A stretch of DNA of 7,257 bases, from the NCBI GenBank assembly GCA_014534295.1, contig JACVRU010000096.1, positions 1-7,257 on the forward strand. Reading direction: 5' to 3'. The notes beneath the pieces are model-generated. The model was not told where the DNA came from, searched no databases, and saw only the letters and a list, made by a program, of their open reading frames with translations. The translations under genes and the position numbers were made by a program. This DNA comes from Thermoleophilia bacterium. GTDB taxonomy: Bacteria; Actinomycetota; Thermoleophilia; Gaiellales; Gaiellaceae. Positions 1 through 5,018 of this stretch are shown in pieces (within the stretch, counting starts at the first letter, position 1; every line of letters begins with the position of its first letter).

Positions 1-1
1 C

Positions 2-301
2 CTCGACGGCCACCTCGACGACCTGCGGCGCCTGCCGCGGCTGGCCGCCGCTTCGTCGGTGGCGCGGCGCGACACCGTGATCGCCGACCTCACGGAACTC
101 GAGGACGGCCGTTGCGCCCTCGCCTTCGAAGGGCGCCGCGTGATCTTCCCCGACCGCGCCCGCGTGGTGCTCGAGGCGCTCGTGCGAGGGGAGGGGCCGG
201 TCCAGCTGGACGAGCTGCCGGGGCGGCTGGACGAGGCGGGGCGGCTCGTGCTCGCCCGCCGCCTCGTCCGCGAGGGCTTCCTCCGCGTCGTCTCGGTCTA
301 G
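2..301 (+). CDS. C-terminal part of a probable cupin_4 (JmjC-like) protein, 5' end outside window
   Basis: An open frame runs in from the left edge and stops with TAG at 299-301; about 99 residues are visible, and the first base of the window belongs to the preceding codon. The visible part carries no catalytic residues. Its shape (a short strand-rich stretch, then a helical tail reading RLVLARRLVREGFLRVV) resembles the C-terminal winged-helix-like end of actinobacterial cupin_4/JmjC-type proteins, the ribosomal-oxygenase-like Fe(II)/2-oxoglutarate group. A cupin_4 gene next to a sucrase/ferredoxin-like gene is a pairing I recall from actinobacteria, which adds some support. An internal GTG at 59 is in frame but lies inside the conserved part and need not be a start. 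The function is an inference from the tail alone; the metal-binding half is not in the window. Confidence 0.6.
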   Translation, partial: LDGHLDDLRRLPRLAAASSVARRDTVIADLTELEDGRCALAFEGRRVIFPDRARVVLEALVRGEGPVQLDELPGRLDEAGRLVLARRLVREGFLRVVSV

Positions 302-1203
302 CGCGCGCGCTCGCGGTGCGAGCGGACGACGTACCGCCTGGGCGGCCTCGCCTCGTCCGCCCGGCAAGTGAGCAGGACCGGCGCTCCGAGCTGGAGCTCG
401 ACCTCGACCTCGTGCACGGTCCCGGCGGGCAGCGCCTCGAGCTCGACCCGGAAGCGGCCGCGGCCCTCGCGCCGTGCGGCGACCAGACGGAGGTCGTCGA
501 GGCCCGCCAGCCCCGTCGCGCGGCGGACGTGCCCCTCGGCCGCCTGCACCGGGAACGAATGAGCCGAGCGGCCGCGGTAGCGGGCGAGCTCGAGCCTCCG
601 CGTCCGGTAGGCAGCGAGGACCGGTGCGACGTCCTCCCGGGCGACCCGTCCGAAGTAGAGGCCCTCGGGGAGCACGACGAGGTTGCCGGCGAAGCGGTCG
701 CCGCCCACGTGGCTCGCCTGCCGCACCCACTCGGGATCGGCCTGGCGGCCGAGCTCCCGCGCGAGCGCCTGGCCGTAGCGGGCACAGCAGCGGTCGCGGA
801 TCCCATGCGTGCAGGCGAGCAGCAGTGGGTGGCGGAGCAGCTCGCCGCGACGTCCCGCGAGGTCGAGCCGGAGCAGCTCGTCGTACGAGTCCAGCGTGAG
901 CCGCCGGAACCGTCCCCCGGTCTCGTCCGACCGGCCGTAGATCACCTCGAAGCTCCCTGCGGGCCGCCGGCCGGGCCGCTTGACGAGCAGGAGCCGCGCG
1001 GGCCGGCGCGACGCGAGCTGCGTCCTGAGGTGCTCGCGGACGGGGCCCGCGAAGGCGGATGCCTCCAGGGGCTCGTACGGCCAGTAGCCCACATGCTCCA
1101 CGAGGAGCCAAGTGTCGACCCAGCTCGCCGTCGCGTCGAGGGGCTCGTCCCGCTCCCGGGCCGCCTCCGCGCAGAAGGGACGGCCGGGCGCCGCGCGCGT
1201 CAC
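298..1203 (-). CDS. Sucrase/ferredoxin-like (thioredoxin-fold [2Fe-2S]) protein
   Basis: The gene encodes 301 residues and is complete. I chose the GTG at 1203-1201 because it overlaps the upstream carboxylase stop as GTGA and because the protein then begins just before the conserved N-terminal Cys11 block (PFCAEAARERDEPL). Family hallmarks are Cys131-Thr-His-Gly, the Cys139-Cys140 pair and SHVGGDRFAGNLVVLP at 164-179, all typical of the Suc_Fer family (Pfam PF06999). In the yeast relative Apd1 the cluster is held by two Cys and two His in an HxxxH motif. Here the second His position is Asp169, so Apd1-type coordination is not complete; HVGGD is, as I recall, common in bacterial members. The probable role is a cytosolic redox protein with unknown partner; the 'sucrase' name is historical. 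It is probably co-transcribed with and translationally coupled to the carboxylase alpha gene, and its stop overlaps the convergent cupin gene. Confidence 0.87.
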   Translation of the reverse strand: MTRAAPGRPFCAEAARERDEPLDATASWVDTWLLVEHVGYWPYEPLEASAFAGPVREHLRTQLASRRPARLLLVKRPGRRPAGSFEVIYGRSDETGGRFRRLTLDSYDELLRLDLAGRRGELLRHPLLLACTHGIRDRCCARYGQALARELGRQADPEWVRQASHVGGDRFAGNLVVLPEGLYFGRVAREDVAPVLAAYRTRRLELARYRGRSAHSFPVQAAEGHVRRATGLAGLDDLRLVAARREGRGRFRVELEALPAGTVHEVEVELQLGAPVLLTCRADEARPPRRYVVRSHRERAR

Positions 1204-2996
1204 TCCGCCTCGACCACGCAGATCACTTGGCCGGTGGCGACGGGCGCTCCCGCCTCGACCGAGAGCCCGCGGACGACGCCGTCGCGGTGCGCGTGCACCT
1301 CGTTCTCCATCTTCATCGCCTCGACGACGCAGATCACCTGACCCGCGGCCACCCCGTCGCCCTCCGCGACCTCGACCGCGAGCACCGTGCCCTGCATCGG
1401 GCTCACCACGGCGTCCCTGCCGCCTCCGTGGGCCCCCACTCCCCGCGAGCGGTCGCGCCGGCGCCGGGCCAGCTCGGCCCAGGCAGGCTCGGGCGCGAGG
1501 ACGCGTACGTGGTACCGGCGCCCATCCAGCTCGAGCGCCTGCACGTGCTCCCGCAGCCGGGCTCCTCCGTCCGGCCCGCCGGCTAGGCTTGTTGTCAGAT
1601 GAGAAGACAAGGCCGTTTGGGACAGGTCCTGCGCGCGCTGCGCCAGCTCGTCCGACTCGACGACCCCGTGGCACGTCGACCCCGCCACGAAGCAGGGATG
1701 GTCGAGGAGGGCGCGGTGGAAGCCCAGCAGCGTCGCGACCCCCTCGACCCGGAACTCCGCGAGCGCTCGCAGCATCCGCCGCCGCGCCTGCTCCCGGTCC
1801 GCCGCGTGCACGATCAGCTTTGCGACCATCGGGTCATAGAGCGGCAGCACTTCCGAGCCCGCCTCCACGCCCGAGTCGACCCGCACTCCCGGCCCCGCCG
1901 GCTCCCGGTAGCCCGTGATCCGCCCCGGGCTCGGGAGGAAGCCGTTCGACGGGTCCTCCGCGTTGATCCGGCACTCGATCGCGTGACCGGAGAGGCGAAC
2001 GTCGTCCTGGCGCAGCGATAGCGGCTCCCCGGCCGCGATGACAACCTGCTCGCGTACGAGGTCGATCCCCGTGACCAGCTCGGTGACGGTGTGCTCCACC
2101 TGGATGCGGGTGTTCATCTCGAGGAAGAAGTAGTCGCCCTCCCTGGAGAGCAACCCCTCGATCGTGCCCGCAGAGCGATAGCCGACGGCGCGCGCGGCGT
2201 CGACCGCGATCCCTCCGATCCGCGCGCGGAGCTCCTCGTCGACCGCCGGCGACGGCGTCTCCTCGACGAGCTTCTGGTGCCGCCGCTGGATGGTGCAGTC
2301 GCGTTCTCCGAGATGGACCACGCTCCCGTGGGCGTCCGCAAGCACCTGGACCTCGACATGGCGGGGGTCCTCCAGGTACCGCTCGACGTACACGGTCGCG
2401 TCGGAGAAGTACGCCTCACCTTCCCGACGGGCCGACTCGAACGCCCGCGCCGCCTCGTGGCGACTGCGGACGACCTTGAGGCCCTTCCCGCCCCCGCCGG
2501 CGGATGCCTTGATCGCGAGCGGCCACCCGAGCTCATCCCCGAGCGCGACGAGCTGCTCGGGGGAGGCGAGCGCCTCCGTCGTGCCCGGGACGATCGGCAC
2601 GCCGGCGGCCCGCATCCGCTCCCGGGCCGCGATCTTCGACCCCATCGCCTCAATCGCCTCCGCGGGCGGCCCGATCCAGGCGAGCCCCGCCGCCTCGACG
2701 CCGCGCGCGAAGGCGGCGTTCTCCGCCAGGAACCCGTAGCCCGGGTGCACCGCCTCCGCACCGGCCCGCAGAGCGGTCTCGACGATCCGGTCGCCGACCA
2801 GGTAGCTCTCGGCGGCCGGTCCCGGGCCGATCAGGTACGCCTCGTCGGCGAAGGCGACGTGGCGCGAGCCCCGGTCGGCCTCGGAGTACACCGCGACGCA
2901 GCCGATCCCCAGCTCCCGCAGCGTGCGGAAGACCCGGACGGCGATCTCGCCGCGGTTGGCGACGAGCACCTTGGTGAACACGCCCACGCGGCGCAT
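1200..2996 (-). CDS. Acyl-CoA (acetyl/propionyl-CoA) carboxylase alpha subunit: biotin carboxylase fused to biotin carrier domain
   Basis: The protein has 598 residues, the usual size for actinobacterial AccA/PccA-type subunits. It carboxylates its own biotin using ATP and bicarbonate, then passes the carboxyl group to the beta subunit. Domains: biotin carboxylase N-terminal part (KVLVANRGEIAVR, 9-21), ATP-grasp with the glycine-rich loop KASAGGGGKGLK (163-174), the active-site segment EMNTRIQVEH (293-302), the C-terminal carboxylase part (GHAIECRINAEDP, 337-349), a poorly conserved linker (about 450-525), and a biotinyl domain with EAMKMENEV. The biotinylated residue is Lys562, 36 residues before the end. 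ATG 2996 is chosen for its GGGGAG upstream, although the spacing is short (3 nt). In-frame GTGs at 2987 and 2981 (the latter giving MFTKVLVANRGE) are real alternatives. The substrate cannot be read from this subunit; the partial beta gene at the right edge hints at propionyl-CoA. Confidence 0.96.
   Translation of the reverse strand: MRRVGVFTKVLVANRGEIAVRVFRTLRELGIGCVAVYSEADRGSRHVAFADEAYLIGPGPAAESYLVGDRIVETALRAGAEAVHPGYGFLAENAAFARGVEAAGLAWIGPPAEAIEAMGSKIAARERMRAAGVPIVPGTTEALASPEQLVALGDELGWPLAIKASAGGGGKGLKVVRSRHEAARAFESARREGEAYFSDATVYVERYLEDPRHVEVQVLADAHGSVVHLGERDCTIQRRHQKLVEETPSPAVDEELRARIGGIAVDAARAVGYRSAGTIEGLLSREGDYFFLEMNTRIQVEHTVTELVTGIDLVREQVVIAAGEPLSLRQDDVRLSGHAIECRINAEDPSNGFLPSPGRITGYREPAGPGVRVDSGVEAGSEVLPLYDPMVAKLIVHAADREQARRRMLRALAEFRVEGVATLLGFHRALLDHPCFVAGSTCHGVVESDELAQRAQDLSQTALSSHLTTSLAGGPDGGARLREHVQALELDGRRYHVRVLAPEPAWAELARRRRDRSRGVGAHGGGRDAVVSPMQGTVLAVEVAEGDGVAAGQVICVVEAMKMENEVHAHRDGVVRGLSVEAGAPVATGQVICVVEAE
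1207..1343 (-). repeat. Near-identical 26-bp direct repeat within the biotin carrier domain
   Basis: Two 26-base segments, 1207-1232 and 1318-1343, differ at only three positions and lie 111 bases (37 codons) apart in the same frame. Both encode GQVICVVEA: once just before the biotinyl Met-Lys-Met and once at the extreme C-terminus. Biotinyl domains have a known internal two-fold symmetry, so related segments are expected; identity of nine residues and most bases is stronger than usual. Confidence 0.7.
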
Positions 2997-3008
2997 ATTC
3001 TCCCCGCG
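2971..3008 (+). promoter_or_regulatory. Candidate promoter giving a leaderless pgsA transcript
   Basis: TATTCT at 2996-3001 fits a TAnnnT -10 box and ends seven bases before the pgsA ATG at 3009, the distance expected if transcription starts at or next to the start codon. TTGGTG (2971-2976, 19-bp spacer) is a weak -35 candidate. There is no Shine-Dalgarno on the plus strand here (the bases are CTCCCCGCG), which agrees with a leaderless message. This is inference from spacing only. Confidence 0.4.
2999..3005 (-). promoter_or_regulatory. Ribosome binding site for the carboxylase alpha gene
   Basis: On the minus strand the sequence reads GGGGAGAATATG, placing a purine-rich GGGGAG (3005-3000) three bases before the ATG at 2996 and twelve before the GTG at 2987. 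The first spacing is short and the second long, so the exact start remains uncertain. The same bases lie immediately before the divergent pgsA start. Confidence 0.5.
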
Positions 3009-3551
3009 ATGGGCCTTCCCGATCAGCTGACCGTCGCGCGCATCCTCGCCGTCCCCGTCGTGATCGTCCTCTACGAGTGGGAGTTCTCCCACAACGAGTA
3101 CTGGGCGACGGTCGCCTTCGCCGTCGCGATGGCCACGGACTGGTTCGACGGGCGGCTCGCGCGGCGCCGCGCGCGGACGTCGGCGCTCGGCTCGCTCCTC
3201 GACCCGATCGCGGACAAGGTGCTCGTCCTCTCGGTGCTGATCGTGCTGCTCGACGAGGGGGTCTTCGTCGCGTGGATGGTGGCAGCGATCGTCGCCCGCG
3301 AGTTCCTGGTCTCCGGGCTCCGCCTCGCCGCGGTCGAGCGCGGCGTCGTCCTCCACGCGCGCGACCTGGGGAAGCTGAAGACCTGGGCGCAGGCGATCGC
3401 CGCCGGCGTCGGCGGCCTCGCGGCGGCAGGCGCGTGGAGCGCCACGGCCGCCTGGTGGGCACTGCTGGTGGCGCTCGTGCTCACTTGGGTGAGCGGGCTC
3501 GACTACGCCCGCGAGGCGCCGGCGCTCTTCCGGCGCCGGGCCGTGGTCTAG
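3009..3551 (+). CDS. pgsA: CDP-alcohol phosphatidyltransferase, probable CDP-diacylglycerol-glycerol-3-phosphate 3-phosphatidyltransferase
   Basis: The protein has 180 residues, a normal length for PgsA. It is an integral membrane enzyme transferring a phosphatidyl group from CDP-diacylglycerol to an alcohol, most likely glycerol-3-phosphate, as the committed step toward phosphatidylglycerol and cardiolipin. The complete family signature is present: Asp44-x2-Asp47-Gly48-x2-Ala51-Arg52-x8-Gly61-x3-Asp65-x3-Asp69, with the four metal-binding aspartates intact. The N-terminus LPDQLTVARILAVPVVIVL is typical of PgsA, and several hydrophobic helices follow (about 12-22, 31-43, 72-82, 85-100, 120-160). 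ATG 3009 gives this standard N-terminus. The gene starts 12 bases from the divergent alpha-subunit start and its TAG overlaps the stop of the convergent small gene. Other family members (for example phosphatidylinositol phosphate synthase) share the signature, so the acceptor is a strong inference rather than proven. Confidence 0.9.
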   Translation: MGLPDQLTVARILAVPVVIVLYEWEFSHNEYWATVAFAVAMATDWFDGRLARRRARTSALGSLLDPIADKVLVLSVLIVLLDEGVFVAWMVAAIVAREFLVSGLRLAAVERGVVLHARDLGKLKTWAQAIAAGVGGLAAAGAWSATAAWWALLVALVLTWVSGLDYAREAPALFRRRAVV

Positions 3552-3703
3552 GGACCGGGCTCCTCCTCGTCGGCGAGACCGGCCCGCCGCCACGGGCTGG
3601 CGTACGCGGGCGGGCGGTCGAGTGCGCCGTCGAGCTCCGCCAGGGCGGCCAGGAGAGCCTCGCGCTCGGCCTCGGACGGCTCCGGGACGATCTCCGCCTC
3701 CAT
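3548..3703 (-). CDS. Small acidic protein, putative acyl-CoA carboxylase epsilon-like subunit
   Basis: A 51-codon frame opens with ATG at 3703-3701 and stops at 3550-3548. The protein has an N-terminal part IVPEPSEAEREALLAALAEL (5-24), predicted helical from Ser10 on, a short linker, and PPAYASPWRRAGL (31-43) near the end. Actinobacterial acyl-CoA carboxylase epsilon subunits are small, start with a Pro-x-x-x-Glu-x-x-Ala-Leu helix and end with a Trp/Arg-containing segment, and this protein fits that plan in reduced form. It lies on the same strand as the alpha and beta carboxylase genes of this window, between them. Epsilon subunits stabilise or activate the alpha-beta complex. I am fairly sure it is a real gene, because the frame fits exactly between two neighbours with a promoter-like motif at the right distance. 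The epsilon assignment is inference. Confidence 0.68.
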   Translation of the reverse strand: MEAEIVPEPSEAEREALLAALAELDGALDRPPAYASPWRRAGLADEEEPGP

Positions 3704-3738
3704 CGCGGGCGATTAAAGCGGTCCGCGACCGGCGTCGA
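3703..3738 (-). promoter_or_regulatory. Candidate promoter for the epsilon-like gene
   Basis: On the minus strand, TTTAAT (3717-3712) matches five of six bases of TATAAT and ends eight bases before the ATG at 3703, so transcription would start at or just before the start codon (leaderless). A weak TCGACG lies 15 bases further upstream (3738-3733). The AT-only stretch is conspicuous in an otherwise GC-rich region between two divergent genes and may also serve the NlpC/P60 gene on the other strand. Confidence 0.4.
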
Positions 3739-3739
3739 T

Positions 3740-3744
3740 GAGGA
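3740..3744 (+). promoter_or_regulatory. Ribosome binding site deciding the NlpC/P60 start
   Basis: GAGGA at 3740-3744 lies five bases before ATG 3750. The alternative ATG at 3738 has no purine-rich sequence before it and itself overlaps this GAGGA, so 3750 is preferred. Confidence 0.5.
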
Positions 3745-3749
3745 CGAGG

Positions 3750-4787
3750 ATGCGCCCTCGTCGTTTCGTCGCCGTGCTCGCGGGAGCCTGCCTGCTCGCC
3801 CCGACCGGGCTCGCCTCGAGCTCGAGCGCGGACGCGACGTGGGCGAAGCGCGAGATCAAGCTCGTCGTCTCCCAGGGTCTGATGGCCCCCGACGTCGCCT
3901 CCTTCCGCCCGGCCGACCCGCTCATGCGGGGCGAGTTGGCGGACCTCGTCGCCGGCCTGACCGGGACCGAGCAGCGCGCCCCGGCCCGGCCCGCCACGAA
4001 GGTGACGGTGGCGGAGCTCGACCGCCGGCTCGTCGCCGCACTCGGTCTCCAGGGGGCCGCGGCGACCTTCACCCGGGCGGCCAGGTCAGCAGGGCTCCAG
4101 CCGCCCGCGCGCTTCGGGACGGAAGTCGCGGCGAGGCTCCTAGGCCTGCGCACGAATCATCCGGCCGGGCAGGACGAGCTGGAGCGGCACCCGCAGGAGC
4201 CGGCTCCCAGGGCGGAGGCCGCGTACTCGGCGGCCCGGATCCTCTCGCTCGGGAGCTGGGAGCTCGAGCGCGTCCGCGAGTCCGCCCTCGCCCTGGCCGT
4301 GCCCGAGCTCGGCGAGTGGGAACGCCGCATCCTCCGGACGGCCGTCTCGCTGATCGGCTACGCGTACGTCTGGGGCGGGGAGAGCGAGCGCCTCGAGCGC
4401 GGCTTCGACTGCTCCGGCTTCGTCTGGCGCGTCTACAAGCTCCAGTCGTACTCCGGCTCGGCCGGCCTCGCGGACACGCTGCGCGGCCGTACGACCTACG
4501 CGATGAGCGGCGAGGTGCCGCGCGCGCAGCGCATCGGCTTCGAAGGGCTCGCGCCCGGCGACGTCGTCTTCTTCGGGGCCGCCGGCCCGCGCTCCAAGCC
4601 GGCCGAGGTCGACCACATGGGGATCTACTTCGGCTCCGGGTGGCTGATCCACTCCTCGGGGCACGGGGTCGCCTTCGTCCCGCTCGAGGGCTGGTACCGG
4701 AAGCGCTTCGCATGGGCGCGGCGACCGCTCGCGGAGGCCGGTTTGGCATCCGCCGCCGCAGCCGAAAATACGGTCGAGAGCCCGTAA
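3750..4787 (+). CDS. Secreted NlpC/P60 cell-wall hydrolase with SLH-like N-terminal repeats
   Basis: The protein has 345 residues (349 if started at ATG 3738). An N-terminal signal sequence (Arg-rich start, hydrophobic core to about residue 22) predicts export. Residues about 29-167 look like up to three degenerate S-layer-homology-type repeats, for example FRPADPLMRGELADLV (52-67) and HPQEPAPRAEAAYSAARIL (147-165). Residues about 192-330 form an NlpC/P60 domain with the catalytic Cys in FDCSGFV (Cys221), a His in VDHMGIYFG (His289) and the third catalytic-type residue in LIHSSGHGV (His301). Such enzymes are papain-like peptidases cutting peptidoglycan stem peptides, usually between gamma-D-Glu and the third residue. 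All catalytic residues are present. Cys14 does not sit in a good lipobox, so a lipoprotein is unlikely. The gene is divergent from the epsilon-like gene. The exact substrate bond is inferred from the family. Confidence 0.92.
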   Translation: MRPRRFVAVLAGACLLAPTGLASSSSADATWAKREIKLVVSQGLMAPDVASFRPADPLMRGELADLVAGLTGTEQRAPARPATKVTVAELDRRLVAALGLQGAAATFTRAARSAGLQPPARFGTEVAARLLGLRTNHPAGQDELERHPQEPAPRAEAAYSAARILSLGSWELERVRESALALAVPELGEWERRILRTAVSLIGYAYVWGGESERLERGFDCSGFVWRVYKLQSYSGSAGLADTLRGRTTYAMSGEVPRAQRIGFEGLAPGDVVFFGAAGPRSKPAEVDHMGIYFGSGWLIHSSGHGVAFVPLEGWYRKRFAWARRPLAEAGLASAAAAENTVESP

Positions 4788-4843
4788 GCGCCCAAGATCA
4801 CTCGGACGGGGGATGCAACTCCTTCCCGACCCCGCGGACAATG

Positions 4844-4871
4844 CGAACCACTGGCGTCCAACCGAGGTTCG
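4844..4871 (+). repeat. Inverted repeat CGAACC-N16-GGTTCG upstream of the small peptide gene
   Basis: CGAACC (4844-4849) is an exact reverse complement of GGTTCG (4866-4871), separated by 16 bases. The right arm touches the GGAGG ribosome binding site of the 35-aa gene. It could be a protein-binding site or a 5'-leader stem that brackets the ribosome binding site. GACAAT (4837-4842) just upstream is a weak -10 candidate. With only six pairs it may be chance. Confidence 0.35.
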
Positions 4872-4877
4872 GGAGGA
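4872..4877 (+). promoter_or_regulatory. Strong ribosome binding site of the 35-aa peptide gene
   Basis: GGAGGA at 4872-4877 precedes ATG 4883 by five bases. It is the closest match to the anti-Shine-Dalgarno complement before any start in the window and is the main argument that the short frame is translated. Confidence 0.75.
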
Positions 4878-4882
4878 TAGGA

Positions 4883-4990
4883 ATGCTGCAGTGGAAGACG
4901 CGCTTCATCGCACTCGCCACCAGCCTCACGCTGATCGCTTCGGCGTTCGGCTTCTTCGGCGGGTTCGGCCCCATTCACTACGGCTGGTAG
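4883..4990 (+). CDS. 35-residue secreted or membrane peptide, unknown family
   Basis: I do not recognise a named family. The frame starts at ATG 4883 behind GGAGGA and stops with TAG at 4988-4990. The peptide has a charged start (Lys5, Arg7), a 14-residue hydrophobic stretch (8-21) ending in Ala19-Ser20-Ala21, and a tail FGFFGGFGPIHYGW (22-35) with four Phe, five Gly, Tyr, His and Trp. Ala-Ser-Ala is a good signal peptidase I site; cleavage there would release the 14-residue tail. Alternatively residues 8-29 could form one membrane helix with the aromatic end outside. It has no Cys or Ser/Thr cluster in the tail, so lanthipeptide-type processing is unlikely. It sits 95 bases after the NlpC/P60 gene, and a strong hairpin begins at its stop codon, ten bases before the GTG of a membrane c-di-GMP protein. 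It may be a peptide signal, a small membrane regulator or a translated leader. Confidence 0.7.
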   Translation: MLQWKTRFIALATSLTLIASAFGFFGGFGPIHYGW

Positions 4991-5018
4991 ACCCCGCGAG
5001 GTGAAGCCTCGCGGGGTC
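4990..5018 (+). terminator. Perfect 12-bp GC-rich hairpin at the peptide stop codon (terminator or attenuator)
   Basis: Bases 4990-5001 (GACCCCGCGAGG) pair exactly with 5007-5018, leaving the five-base loop TGAAG. The stem begins at the last base of the peptide stop codon and covers the GTG start and first six codons of the next gene. No T-run follows, so it is not a textbook intrinsic terminator, although actinobacterial terminators often lack one. It could end the peptide transcript or hold down translation of the downstream gene. Confidence 0.6.

Noticed and set aside
112..1341. Long open frame on the plus strand across the sucrase/ferredoxin-like gene
   Set aside because: Its translation is low-complexity Arg/Pro/Ala/Glu-rich and lies antisense to a well-recognised gene; GC-rich DNA gives such frames by chance.
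2091..3008. Upstream extension of the pgsA frame through the carboxylase alpha gene
   Set aside because: The PgsA family starts at the Leu-Pro-x-x-Leu-Thr segment just after ATG 3009; everything upstream is antisense to the biotin carboxylase domain and resembles nothing.
2997..3593. Upstream extension of the carboxylase alpha frame across pgsA
   Set aside because: Family members begin a few residues before KVLVANRGE; the extension is antisense to the conserved CDP-alcohol transferase motif.
3750..3815. Lipoprotein signal in the NlpC/P60 protein (Cys14)
   Set aside because: The residues before Cys are Ala-Gly-Ala without the Leu/Val expected at -3, and the hydrophobic core continues past the Cys; an ordinary signal peptide fits better.
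4801..4835. Terminator after the NlpC/P60 gene (G-run then C-run)
   Set aside because: Only four contiguous pairs with a large loop and no T-tract; not distinguishable from chance in GC-rich sequence.
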